A stretch of DNA of 29,689 nucleotides from the IMG/VR virus record IMGVR_UViG_3300031576_000235, positions 1-29,689 of that record; one strand, given 5' to 3'. A model generated the notes under the pieces. It saw only the letters and a list, made by a program, of their open reading frames with translations. It had not been told where the DNA came from and did not search any database. Numbering within the stretch: position 1 is the first letter of the stretch; every line of letters begins with the position of its first letter. This DNA comes from a virus. Below are positions 21,244 through 29,044 of this stretch, piece after piece. A program made the translations under genes and the position numbers.

Positions 21244-22050
21244 TTAACTCCGGCCGCTCGCCATCGAAACGGCTCGATCTCTCATGTCTTTCCAGACGCC
21301 CTTTTCCCCGACCTTGGCGATGTCGGGCGGGGCGTCGCGATTGATCGAGCCGCCGGCGGGGCGAGGTGGCAGATTGGACGTTGATCGTTTGGCGGCGACG
21401 ATCGCCGGAGCCGTCGGGCGAGGCCCGAACCACTTGCCGTGGATCTGTTTGAAGGCGTCGTCCAACACCCCGAGATCGCCGCTGTCATAGCGTTGGCGTG
21501 CGTCGGGCAACCGGAGCGCGGCCTGGCGCACCGCGGCCACAAGCCACCCGAGCGATTCGTCATCGGTGTCGAGGCCGGCCTTTTCGGCGAGGCCCCGGAT
21601 ATGGGTGACGGCCGAGCGACGCTGCGTCTCGGCCTGCGAGTGGCCGAACTGCTGGATCGCGTCGGGCGTCTGAAGGAGTCGATCGGCGTGTTCGGCCAGA
21701 TCGAGCAGGCGCTTGAGCTTCGGATCGCCGTCGAAGAGCTTCGTGAGGGCGGCGATGGCCTGCTGCGACTGGAACTGCTCCTCCGGCGAACCGGCCGGAG
21801 CCTGCGCCTGCCGCTTGAGGATGGCGAGTTCCTGCTGCAACTGCTGAAGAGACTGGCCGTGCTGAGCGGCCTGTGCGCGAGCCTCGTTCCGCTCGCGGAG
21901 CATCTGCTGCCAGCGGGGATGCTGATGAAACGGACCTTCTGCCTGAGCCGGATGGCCGTTCCCGGTATTGAGCGGGTCGGTGCCCGAAGCCTGCGGCTCG
22001 GATGCGGGGGCCGAACCCGCGCCGTCTACGACCTGACTTTCACCGTCCAT
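21244..22050 (-). CDS. Putative scaffolding protein, 268 aa
   Basis: Charged, Gln/Ala-rich protein with a long coiled coil at about residues 50-85 (RWQQMLRERNEARAQAAQHG, QSLQQLQQELAILKRQ). A helical middle follows (LFDGDPKLKRLLDLAEHADR) and a disordered Pro-rich end. This and its place between portal and major capsid genes are those of head scaffolds. The ATG at 22050 has AAAAGGG 6-9 bases upstream and is preferred over a longer in-frame start at 22068. The sequence itself is not family-diagnostic. Confidence 0.75.
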   Translation of the reverse strand: MDGESQVVDGAGSAPASEPQASGTDPLNTGNGHPAQAEGPFHQHPRWQQMLRERNEARAQAAQHGQSLQQLQQELAILKRQAQAPAGSPEEQFQSQQAIAALTKLFDGDPKLKRLLDLAEHADRLLQTPDAIQQFGHSQAETQRRSAVTHIRGLAEKAGLDTDDESLGWLVAAVRQAALRLPDARQRYDSGDLGVLDDAFKQIHGKWFGPRPTAPAIVAAKRSTSNLPPRPAGGSINRDAPPDIAKVGEKGVWKDMRDRAVSMASGRS

Positions 22051-22101
22051 GCGCGCCCTTTTGCGCACGCCGTCGCCGTGGCGGTCATCCAGAACGCGAA
22101 A

Positions 22102-22129
22102 GGCGCTGGCCCCTTGCGGAACCAGCGCC
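22102..22129 (-). terminator. GC-rich 8-bp hairpin in the portal-scaffold gap
   Basis: GGCGCTGG (22102-22109) pairs perfectly with CCAGCGCC (22122-22129). On the minus-strand RNA the stem is followed by TTTCG, a short U tract. It lies in the 260-base gap 22051-22310, the longest in the late unit, where no convincing gene was found. It could be a terminator or attenuator that lowers read-through from terminase and portal into scaffold and capsid. Confidence 0.5.
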
Positions 22130-22149
22130 CGTCGCGCGCTGTCGGTGGC

Positions 22150-22171
22150 CCCCCGGTGCGAGGACCGGAGG
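22150..22171 (-). other. Second hairpin in the portal-scaffold gap
   Basis: On the minus-strand RNA CCTCCGGT (22171-22164) pairs with ACCGGGGG (22157-22150), 8 pairs with one G-U and a 6-base loop. It lies about 20 bases before the GC-rich hairpin at 22102-22129 on the transcript. The rest of the gap (22172-22310) contains only a weak TTGACG with TACATT at 19-base spacing, which I do not call a promoter. Confidence 0.4.
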
Positions 22172-22310
22172 CTTTCGGCGGGGGATCAACCCGCGCCCGT
22201 ATGTGATTGTCGTGCGGCGCTACGCCCGCCGCCGAGGCGAATGTCCTACGCTCTGCGTCTCACCGCGCGGAATGTACCGCGACCAGGTGCCATCACGTCA
22301 AGCCCAATCG

Positions 22311-24581
22311 CTACCCGGTCGCACTCGCCGCCCCATCGCGTTCGAGTTCGCCGAAATCCCCCTCCATTCGCTCCGGCGAACTCGACGTGTTCATGGGTTG
22401 CACCCGCGGCCCCGGCCTGGCGAGGAACCCGGCCATTGGGTTCGCCGGCTGCTGAATCCCCTGAAGGGCCTGGGCCTGGTGGATCATCAGGATGTCGTGC
22501 CATTCCTTGTGCTTGGCCGCCACCACCCGGATGATTTTGGGCAGTTGCAAGGCCCGTTCGGACTTCAAAAACGCTCCGTGCTCTTTCGAGTGGATGGCGT
22601 GCCCGTCGATTGCCCCCCATACCTCGATCGCATCCGTGTCGATCCCGGCCCGACGGAGGATCTCGACGCTGGCCGACCAGTCGGATTCTTCCATCGCCGC
22701 CACGTCGTCCGGCGAGGCCGTCTGCCATCGCGGGTCGGTCGCCATCTGCGCGAAGGCTTCGTTCTCCATGATGGCCTTCTTCGTGTCGGCCTGCATGGAG
22801 GGGATCAGGTCGAGATGCCCGTATTTTTCGAGGATTTTGAACGCGGTCTCCGGGTCGGCGCGGTTCACGACGCCGAGCGCGATCAACTGCTCGATCTCGG
22901 CCCGCTCGGCCAGCGTCGATCGTGGCATGGACGAACCCGCCTCCGGGATCACATCGACCTGGCCCTGCAAGTCGGCCCCGACGAACTTTTCGACTTCCCA
23001 CTGTCCGTCTCGTCCCTGGATTTTACGGAAACGTTCCTCCGTCCAGTATTCGCGGGCGATTTCGAGTGCCTGCCTGGCCCATTCGGCATGCGCGTACTCC
23101 CACTCGATGAACAGCGGGCCGAACCGGCTCATTCCACGTTCCTGGAGGATTTGCAACGCGATGCCGGCCGAGACGCCTTCCGGCCGGGCTCCCTTGAGAA
23201 CGTCGAAGATGCCGGAGATGGCCTCGAAATCCTTGTCGATCATCTGGATCTGCTGCATGAACGACATCGGGATCGGCTGACCCGGAATGCGCCACGTACT
23301 CGGATGCGGCATGCCCTGTTGCCAGTTGATCCGGTGGACGGCCCCGGACTCGCCGCTAAATGCCTGGATGTTGGCCGCCGTCGGCACCATCCAGACTGGC
23401 GAACCCATGCGCATCCCGCACGCCTTGATGATCGACTGCCAGCGGTTCCGGTCGGCCTGAAGCAAGGCCAGATCGTTCGCGACCGTTTTCGGATACGCCG
23501 AACCGGGCACACGCTTCTGCGGGAAGTAGACGAACGGCAGGAACGGCTGTTTACTCCCGTCCGCCTGGCGCGCCCCGTACGGCAAGGGACCGGCGAACGC
23601 CACGGTCTCCCGGCCAAGCAGGATGGCGAGCAGTCCGTCCGGGTACGTCTCGTCGGGGAGCTGCCAGTACCAGCGTTCGGTCACCCGGTTGGCGACCTGC
23701 CGGGACGTGTTGACGAGGAACCGCTGGGTCGAGCCGTCGTCGAGGGCGGGACCGATCGTCGGCAGGGCCTCCCCGTACCACTCGTCCATGCCGGAGACGA
23801 CGTTCGGCTGGATCGACTCCTTGAGATGCGGCCAACGGGATTTCGCCGCGTCCTCGCTGACCGTCTTTTCCCGGAGGCAGGCTTTCTGCCGGGACCACTC
23901 GGTCACCGACGAATCGAAGTACATCTCGAAGATCGGCACGACATCCGAGTACATCTTGCCGCGCGGCACCGTTTCGGTCGCCTGAACGTACTGGCCACCG
24001 CATTCGGGACAGGGTGACAACAGGTCGAGGGACGGGGCTTCGGGCTCCCGTTCGGCCCCGCACCCGTCGCACTGCTCGACGATCAATTCACGGGTGCCGT
24101 GCACCGGATCGGGGTCATAGCCGGTTTCGCGCCACGCCCCACCGGTCAGGCCGACCCACCCCGCGAGGGCTTGCCGGGTCGTGCGGATCGATACCTCGTC
24201 CTCGACGACGGCAATGGCCCGCGAGGCCACGTCGGCGGCGGCCCGGTCTTCCGGTTCGTTCGGGGAGCCGGGCGCGAAGTGCAGCCGTGGCTCGATGCGC
24301 GCGAAGACGGAAATCAGCGCGTCCACCGTTTCGGCGAACTTGTTGGTGACCGGGGTCGGCGTGCCTTTCGTCAGGATGGAGGGACGGAAACGGTTGATGC
24401 GCCGGTCCCAGTTGATCCACTGCACGCCCTGGAAGAAGAGAATGTTCCGGTACGCGGCGCGGACGAACGTCTCGCGGCCCTTTTTCCATTCGTCCAGTCG
24501 TTTGGTGACGAGCGTGCGGATCGCGTCGTGATTGGCGTAGGGGTCCGGGGCTTGCGGCAGCTCAGTCTGCGGGTCAGCCAT
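22311..24581 (-). CDS. Portal protein (P22-like podovirus type) with a zinc-ribbon insert
   Basis: The 756-aa product starts MADPQTELPQAPDPYANHDA. Family-like features are RNILFFQGVQWINWD, VTNKFAETVDALISVFARIE, a long helical core with LLQADRNRWQSIIKACGMRM, and DFEAISGIFDVLKGARPEGV with AGIALQILQERGMSR. Length fits large podovirus portals. It forms the dodecameric ring for DNA passage. An unusual CDGC...CPEC group (Cys171, 174, 191, 194) suggests a zinc ribbon in the wing region. The ATG at 24581 was chosen because the longer extension overlaps the upstream gene in a shadow frame. Confidence 0.9.
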   Translation of the reverse strand: MADPQTELPQAPDPYANHDAIRTLVTKRLDEWKKGRETFVRAAYRNILFFQGVQWINWDRRINRFRPSILTKGTPTPVTNKFAETVDALISVFARIEPRLHFAPGSPNEPEDRAAADVASRAIAVVEDEVSIRTTRQALAGWVGLTGGAWRETGYDPDPVHGTRELIVEQCDGCGAEREPEAPSLDLLSPCPECGGQYVQATETVPRGKMYSDVVPIFEMYFDSSVTEWSRQKACLREKTVSEDAAKSRWPHLKESIQPNVVSGMDEWYGEALPTIGPALDDGSTQRFLVNTSRQVANRVTERWYWQLPDETYPDGLLAILLGRETVAFAGPLPYGARQADGSKQPFLPFVYFPQKRVPGSAYPKTVANDLALLQADRNRWQSIIKACGMRMGSPVWMVPTAANIQAFSGESGAVHRINWQQGMPHPSTWRIPGQPIPMSFMQQIQMIDKDFEAISGIFDVLKGARPEGVSAGIALQILQERGMSRFGPLFIEWEYAHAEWARQALEIAREYWTEERFRKIQGRDGQWEVEKFVGADLQGQVDVIPEAGSSMPRSTLAERAEIEQLIALGVVNRADPETAFKILEKYGHLDLIPSMQADTKKAIMENEAFAQMATDPRWQTASPDDVAAMEESDWSASVEILRRAGIDTDAIEVWGAIDGHAIHSKEHGAFLKSERALQLPKIIRVVAAKHKEWHDILMIHQAQALQGIQQPANPMAGFLARPGPRVQPMNTSSSPERMEGDFGELERDGAASATG

Positions 24582-24589
24582 CGTCGTCC

Positions 24590-25027
24590 TCAACGCCGCC
24601 CGCCCGATGTCACCCGGGGCGCGTCGCTTCGATCGTTCGCCCATTGCGCCATCACGGCATCCCGCTCTGATTCGGCGAGCCCGATCTGATCCGCGAGATG
24701 CGCGCGGAGAAACGCGCCGTGCTCGTCCGTGAAACAGACCGCGTGGCGTGTCTTCGCGATGCTCAGTTGCACGCACGGCCCCGTCGCGATCGGCTCGCCG
24801 CCCGACGTGAGCCCTGCCGGGGCGGAGTCGCCCAGGGCGGGCGCGTGCCCGGGACAGAACGCGATCGGCGACGTGAATCCCGTCGGTGTCGCGTACGAGG
24901 CGAAGATCGTGTCCGGCTTTGGCCAGAGGCCGACGACCGCGCCGGCTTTGGCCTCGTTGCGCTCTACTTGCTGGACGACGGTGCGCCAGCGGAGCGTGTC
25001 GCACACGGCGCAGTGGGCAGGCTTCAT
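24590..25027 (-). CDS. Hypothetical 145-aa protein between terminase and portal
   Basis: Starts MKPAHCAVCDTLRWRTVVQQ, an N-terminal CxxC pair. A beta-rich centre follows (TIFASYATPTGFTSPIAFC, with a further CPGH) and a helical C-terminus (ESERDAVMAQWANDRSDAPR). The Cys and His arrangement could hold zinc. The ATG at 25027 overlaps the upstream stop (ATGA). Function unknown; its position suggests packaging or head-assembly timing. Confidence 0.7.
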   Translation of the reverse strand: MKPAHCAVCDTLRWRTVVQQVERNEAKAGAVVGLWPKPDTIFASYATPTGFTSPIAFCPGHAPALGDSAPAGLTSGGEPIATGPCVQLSIAKTRHAVCFTDEHGAFLRAHLADQIGLAESERDAVMAQWANDRSDAPRVTSGGRR

Positions 25028-25311
25028 CCTTCGTCCTGATTCATTGCGTGGATCACCTTCGGCCCGCGCCCTTTCGCCGTGAGTTCGCACTGATCGCAGC
25101 CCTTCCGCCGGTGCATCAGACAGATGATTCCCGGCGGGCCGGGATCGAAGGCGCGGACTTCGTGACCGTCGGCGTCGAGGATGTGGACCGTCCGGTCCAG
25201 ACGATCTGGCTTCGTCGGCGGTCCCCACAGCGCCCGCCTGGTAAACCGGCGGGCGGGCTGCACATCGCCCGTCATCAGCCCCAGCCGTGTCACGTCGGCC
25301 GGCCCGCTCAC
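25024..25311 (-). CDS. Hypothetical 95-aa protein with a C-terminal Cys/His cluster
   Basis: A basic N-terminus (VQPARRFTRRALWGPPTKPD) is followed by a beta hairpin (RTVHILDADGHEVRAFDPG) and IICLMHRRKGCDQCEL, whose Cys and His residues might bind metal. The GTG start shares a GTGA junction with the upstream stop. Nothing identifies a function. Confidence 0.65.
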   Translation of the reverse strand: MSGPADVTRLGLMTGDVQPARRFTRRALWGPPTKPDRLDRTVHILDADGHEVRAFDPGPPGIICLMHRRKGCDQCELTAKGRGPKVIHAMNQDEG

Positions 25312-25562
25312 GACTGCCCCGCCTGGGTGAATTCGGGGTCGCCCATCAACGTCGCCAGCGCGTCGGCGGCCTCATCGCGCACGACCGGGGCCGTGGGCAG
25401 CGCGGAGGGGCGCGTGAGCGGGGCGATCGACGGCACGCGCAGGCGCAGCAGCTCCTCGACCGCGTGCTCAGCGCGCGTGCGTTCCCGCTCGTACTGCACG
25501 CGGAAGTAGGTGATCTCGTTTTCGAGGTGTCGAATGAACGCGCGATTCGACCACCAGAGCAT
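25308..25562 (-). CDS. Hypothetical 84-aa coiled-coil protein
   Basis: Starts MLWWSNRAFIRHLENEITYF, then VQYERERTRAEHAVEELLRL, a strong heptad pattern to about residue 42. A Pro/Ala-rich linker and a short C-terminal helix follow. The ATG at 25562 shares one base with the upstream stop (TGATG). Short coiled-coil proteins at this place are sometimes structural or packaging accessories; no direct evidence here. Confidence 0.65.
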   Translation of the reverse strand: MLWWSNRAFIRHLENEITYFRVQYERERTRAEHAVEELLRLRVPSIAPLTRPSALPTAPVVRDEAADALATLMGDPEFTQAGQS

Positions 25563-25672
25563 CAGGCCCCCCGCGCGTAGGCGCAGAAGCAGCGGTCGCC
25601 GTGATAGCTCAGGCACCACGCCAGTCGCACCAGCGCCAGAATCTTGTCACGCTCGCTGACCACGGACTTCAT
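25562..25672 (-). CDS. Hypothetical 36-aa Cys-rich protein
   Basis: A tiny frame, MKSVVSERDKILALVRLAWC, then LSYHGDRCFCAYARGA. ATGA with the upstream stop and TGATG with the downstream start bracket it, which is good evidence for a translated gene despite its length. Cysteines at 20, 28 and 30 with His24 could form a small metal site. Function unknown. Confidence 0.6.
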   Translation of the reverse strand: MKSVVSERDKILALVRLAWCLSYHGDRCFCAYARGA

Positions 25673-25908
25673 GGCCACACCTGGTCGAGCGGCTGACCCG
25701 CTTCCCACCCCGCGAGGATGGCGAGCGCGACGTTGACCGCCGTGGCCTGATCGTCCGGGGCGCCGGAGAACACGAGCGTCGTGAACCAGCCGCACCGATT
25801 CGCGCCGACGCGCACGTCCGCACGCCGGCAGACGCGACGGATCTTCGCGAGCGCGGCGAGCTCCGCCTTCGGCGAGGTGAACCGCACGGGCAGCGACGTC
25901 TTCACCAT
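25669..25908 (-). CDS. Hypothetical 79-aa protein next to the terminase
   Basis: Alternating basic beta segment (TSLPVRFTSPKAELAALAKI, RRVCRRADVRVGANRCGWFT) and a helical end with ATAVNVALAILAGWEAGQ. The ATG at 25908 overlaps the terminase stop by seven bases; GTG two codons... one codon later is the alternative. It is the first gene after the terminase. No known family. Confidence 0.65.
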   Translation of the reverse strand: MVKTSLPVRFTSPKAELAALAKIRRVCRRADVRVGANRCGWFTTLVFSGAPDDQATAVNVALAILAGWEAGQPLDQVWP

Positions 25909-27572
25909 TCGTCCACCCCCTGCGCATAGTCCATCTCGCGCGATTCACGGACGCGCTGCATGTGGTAGGCGGCACGCAATTCCGTCCGGTCGAGCGGCGG
26001 AGCCCGGCGCCGCGCCCGCTGCCTGCGCACGTTGGCCTCGAACAGGAGGCGCGCCTCGACCTCTGGATCGTCCGGCCGCGGCGGCTCCTCACCGGCCGGC
26101 TTGAGACGCATCTGAAGCGAGTCCACGACCGCATCGAGCATGTCGTCGTGGGTATTCTCCCGATCGGGGCGCCACTTCTCGGCTTCGTCGAGGAACTCTT
26201 CGAGGACCGGCACGTCGTTCAGAATGCGGACCATCCCCTTCGCCCACGGGGGTTCGAGGGCCCGGATGCGCGTATTCTTGGCCGCCTTCGTGTCCCGTTC
26301 GAGTTTGTGGACCGGCAGGTAGTAGCCACGGTCATCACCTTCGGACGTGAAGAGACGCATGTAGATTTTGGCGAAGCCGATCGCCTCGAAGCCGATCGTC
26401 ACGATCCCCGGAGTCCGCGCGAAGGCATCATAGACCTGGGCGACCAGTTCTGATTCCGGCCACCGGGCCCGGCGGAGATCGAGGATCCACATGACGTTGG
26501 TCTGATCGAACCCGACGACGGCGATCGCGGAAAAATCCGCGTAGCCCTTCTCGGAGATGGCCGGGTCGACCGTCATCACCTTCCACATCGTGTCGAGGGG
26601 CGGCATCTCGTGCCGGGACATCACCTGGATTTTCGTGCGCGGGAAGTAGACGCTGCCGGGCGGCAGGGGATCGAGCAGACATTGGGCGGCGAATGCCGAG
26701 GGGCCGGCTTCCCGGAGAAAGTGTTCCACGAGCAACGCCGGGCTCCACTTCTCAGGATAGGTCACCCGGACCCTTCCGTACTCTGGATACCCCGGCACTT
26801 CGGCGCCGGCCGGATCGGGGTACCAGCACGCTTCCTCGAAGAGGCCGATGCCGCCATGACGCTTCGCGCGGCTCCGGAGGACGGCGTGATGATCGTCGTA
26901 GTGCCAGGTCGTGCCGGTCGTGTCCAGAGTCGCCCCGGGATCGAACAGGAACGAGGCCGATCGGACGAATTGTTTGACGTCCTCCCGCAGCTCGCGGGTC
27001 GCGTAGTTCTCCCGTCCCACAAGATCGTCGAAGGAGCCGTGGGTGTAGTGGCGGGAGGTGATCTCCCCGGAGATACCGATGGTCTCCACGGTCGCTTCTT
27101 TGGTCTTCCGCGTGCGCCTGACGGTGATGGCCCCCCGGGTCCACATCTCGGCCTGCCGTTCGGGATCCGCATACAGGATGTCGGGGAAGCACCAGAGCAG
27201 GAGCGGATGAACGAGCCCGGCCTTGAGTTCGGCCAGCATGCCTTCCGCGTTCTCGCTCTTGTTCGAGGCGATCAGGATGCGGGTCTGCGGGTCGTTGAGG
27301 ATCAGTTGGATATTCTTGCAGACAGTCAGGATGGTCGTCTTGAGGAACCCGCGGCTGACGAGGTAGAGGTTCTGGCGATAGGGCGTCGTCTGCACGAACT
27401 GACAGAGGCGGCGCTGCAATTCGCCGGGCTGATGCCCGGGCCGGGGTTGATACGTGCCGTCCGGCTGGCGCTCCTGGTTCAGCAGATCGAAGAGGTAGTA
27501 GAGGTCGTGCCGGGCGAGCCAGCGCATCGTCTGGCGCGCTTCTTCGTCGGCGGCCGAGACCGTGCGCTTCAC
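25902..27572 (-). CDS. terL: Terminase large subunit (packaging ATPase-nuclease)
   Basis: The 556-aa product has an N-terminal ATPase with SRGFLKTT at about residues 73-80, the variant Walker A of many phage terminases. TRILIASNKSENAEGML follows, and GSFDDLVGREN (Asp182-Asp183) is a likely Walker B. The C-terminal RNase H-like nuclease shows MTVDPAISEKGYADFSAI (Asp336), VTIGFEAIGFAK (Glu397) and HDDMLDAVVDSL (Asp476/477/480). It pumps DNA into the head at the portal and cuts it. The GTG start at 27572 has a GTGA junction; the long extension upstream is shadow. No small subunit is recognised in the window. Confidence 0.95.
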   Translation of the reverse strand: MKRTVSAADEEARQTMRWLARHDLYYLFDLLNQERQPDGTYQPRPGHQPGELQRRLCQFVQTTPYRQNLYLVSRGFLKTTILTVCKNIQLILNDPQTRILIASNKSENAEGMLAELKAGLVHPLLLWCFPDILYADPERQAEMWTRGAITVRRTRKTKEATVETIGISGEITSRHYTHGSFDDLVGRENYATRELREDVKQFVRSASFLFDPGATLDTTGTTWHYDDHHAVLRSRAKRHGGIGLFEEACWYPDPAGAEVPGYPEYGRVRVTYPEKWSPALLVEHFLREAGPSAFAAQCLLDPLPPGSVYFPRTKIQVMSRHEMPPLDTMWKVMTVDPAISEKGYADFSAIAVVGFDQTNVMWILDLRRARWPESELVAQVYDAFARTPGIVTIGFEAIGFAKIYMRLFTSEGDDRGYYLPVHKLERDTKAAKNTRIRALEPPWAKGMVRILNDVPVLEEFLDEAEKWRPDRENTHDDMLDAVVDSLQMRLKPAGEEPPRPDDPEVEARLLFEANVRRQRARRRAPPLDRTELRAAYHMQRVRESREMDYAQGVDEW

Positions 27573-27853
27573 GCCACCCCACCGTCGACCGCGTGCGTGG
27601 TGTCCTTGCGCCGGAGCAGTTTCGCCACGAGGTGACTCATCTCGTGGGCCACCGCATGTGCCTGGCGATCGTTCAGCCCGAGCCCGGCTCCGAACCAGAC
27701 CGTCGCCGTGGGGTGACTGGCGCATTCCGTGTTCAGCACCGTGACGGCGAGCACATCACCCTTCTGCGCGTACTCGGCCACGAGGTCGTCATCGACCCCG
27801 TTGACCACCCGGAGCCACGGGGCGCCGTTTTCGGACAGGTAGGTGAAGGTCAC
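27569..27853 (-). CDS. Hypothetical 94-aa protein with an HEMSH motif
   Basis: Beta-rich first half (MTFTYLSENGAPWLRVVNG, GDVLAVTVLNTECASHPTA), then a helix RQAHAVAHEMSHLVAKLLRR containing HExxH at residues 70-74. HExxH is the zinc motif of metalloproteases, but the protein is far shorter than any such enzyme known to me and no third ligand is clear, so catalysis is doubtful. The GTG start has GGAG about 6 bases upstream and overlaps the preceding mini-ORF. A GTGA junction leads into the terminase. Confidence 0.7.
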   Translation of the reverse strand: MTFTYLSENGAPWLRVVNGVDDDLVAEYAQKGDVLAVTVLNTECASHPTATVWFGAGLGLNDRQAHAVAHEMSHLVAKLLRRKDTTHAVDGGVA

Positions 27854-27929
27854 CGGCTCCGCGGGAGAACATGCGGCCGACGCTGGACCAGAAGCCCATC
27901 AGGGGGGCCACGCCGCCGTAGACGATCAT
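27789..27929 (-). CDS. Possible 46-aa mini-gene overlapping the HEMSH gene
   Basis: An ATG at 27929 makes an ATGA junction with the stop of the fibre-like gene and opens MIVYGGVAPLMGFWSSVGRM, then a basic tail. The last 22 codons overlap the next gene by 65 bases, and that part looks Arg/Pro-rich like shadow sequence. The junction and the first 27 residues are gene-like; the overlap is not. Uncertain. Confidence 0.35.
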   Translation of the reverse strand: MIVYGGVAPLMGFWSSVGRMFSRGAGDLHLPVRKRRPVAPGGQRGR

Positions 27930-29044
27930 GGCAGCACGTCCGTCACGAGGTAGAACACGATCGTGCCTTGGCTCAGATTGCTCGTCGCCCCGTCGCCCAG
28001 ATTGCCCGTGCCGGACGTGATCCGATAGGTGAGCGTCGTCGTTGCCGACCACGACATGAGCACCCCGTCGAAGAGTGCCCCGTTGGCCGACCGGGCGGCG
28101 GCGTTCATCGAGGCCCCGAGTTCGCCGTCGGCATCGCCGAACTGCGCCGTCGCCGCGTCGAGATCGAACGACAGGAGGAGCTGCGTCCCGCCGGCCGAAG
28201 TCCCCAGCGTCCCGGAGAGGGTCGTCGACGTACAGACCGCTGTGCAGGCGTACACGGTGGTCAGGTCGGCGATGACCCGCCGGAGGAACGTTTTGGCCGG
28301 CATGGTCGCAATCGTCAGGTCGCAGGTCGTGGCCGCGGCGACGCAGTTCGCCGAGGTGACCGTCACCTTGTAGACGAGCGTCCGCACCACGCCGACCGCG
28401 TTCACCGTCACGCCGGTCCCCGACCCCGCCGTGATGTTGCCGGCCGGCGCGATGTCGCCCTGTCCGGTGCCGCCGTTCGTCACCCCGACCACCCCGGCCG
28501 ACAACCGCTCGATCCCCGTATCTGCTGACCCCACCGCGTTCGCGGTCGAAGACCAGTGGTATTGAGCGCTGACAGCTATGGCGGTCCCCAACCCGCTCCC
28601 CACCGCTCCCCACGCTAACTGTGAAGTCCCGCCGGTCGATGCGAACGCCCAGATATTCGCCGCGGATCGGTAGAGACCGATCCCGGTTGCGGCATCCGAT
28701 GAAAACCGCATCGCCGGGTTCCCCGCCGTGCCGTCCGGCAATACCCACACCCCACCCGCCAGTTCCAGGGCGTTGCCCGTCTGGGTCAGCGTCAGGTCAC
28801 TGTCGTCCCAGTTGATGACCCCGCCCTCGGCCAGGAATAGATCGCTCCACTGAAGCGTCGCCGAGCCCAGCGCCGCCCCGTCGTTCGTGGCCGGCACCGG
28901 GGCCAGCACGAAAATGTTCGACGACGCCGGACTGATCCGCTGGGCCATCGCCGTGTAGGACACGCCGAACAGCAGGCCGAGGACGATCCCCGCCACCACC
29001 GCCCGACCCCACGAGCCTTTCGCGAGCGTCAGCGAGCGGAGCAT
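27926..29044 (-). CDS. Fibre-like protein with an export signal peptide
   Basis: The 372-aa product starts MLRSLTLAKGSWGRAVVAGI, a basic n-region then a hydrophobic core to residue 31, and AMA|Q, a good signal-peptidase I site after Ala34. The mature part carries tail-fibre motifs: DLFLAEGGVINWDDSDLTL, and NPAMRFSSDAATGIGLYRSA with NIWAFAST. The C-terminal ~150 residues are a beta domain with four Cys (SANC, TTC, VYAC, AVC) that could pair after export. Fibre-type sequence with a signal peptide is unusual. TAATG links it to the upstream gene. Role unknown: host surface display, superinfection effect, or a virion protein. Confidence 0.8.
   Translation of the reverse strand: MLRSLTLAKGSWGRAVVAGIVLGLLFGVSYTAMAQRISPASSNIFVLAPVPATNDGAALGSATLQWSDLFLAEGGVINWDDSDLTLTQTGNALELAGGVWVLPDGTAGNPAMRFSSDAATGIGLYRSAANIWAFASTGGTSQLAWGAVGSGLGTAIAVSAQYHWSSTANAVGSADTGIERLSAGVVGVTNGGTGQGDIAPAGNITAGSGTGVTVNAVGVVRTLVYKVTVTSANCVAAATTCDLTIATMPAKTFLRRVIADLTTVYACTAVCTSTTLSGTLGTSAGGTQLLLSFDLDAATAQFGDADGELGASMNAAARSANGALFDGVLMSWSATTTLTYRITSGTGNLGDGATSNLSQGTIVFYLVTDVLP

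Noticed and set aside
22177-22197. tRNA-like T-loop (GGTTGATCCCC on the minus strand)
   Set aside because: The loop lacks the TTC core and no acceptor or anticodon arm could be paired around it.
22246-22293. 15-codon ORF beginning MAPGRGTFR after the portal gene
   Set aside because: No ribosome site and only a random-looking basic peptide.
22271-22301. Promoter TTGACG...TACATT before the scaffold gene
   Set aside because: The spacing is 19 bases and the -10 is a 4/6 match; too weak to list.
22002-24017. 671-aa open frame on the plus strand
   Set aside because: It is antisense to scaffold and portal, has the Arg/His/Pro-rich composition of shadow frames in high-GC DNA, and has no ribosome site; the minus-strand portal is well supported.
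26610-27635. 341-aa plus-strand frame
   Set aside because: It is antisense to the terminase, whose motifs are clear.
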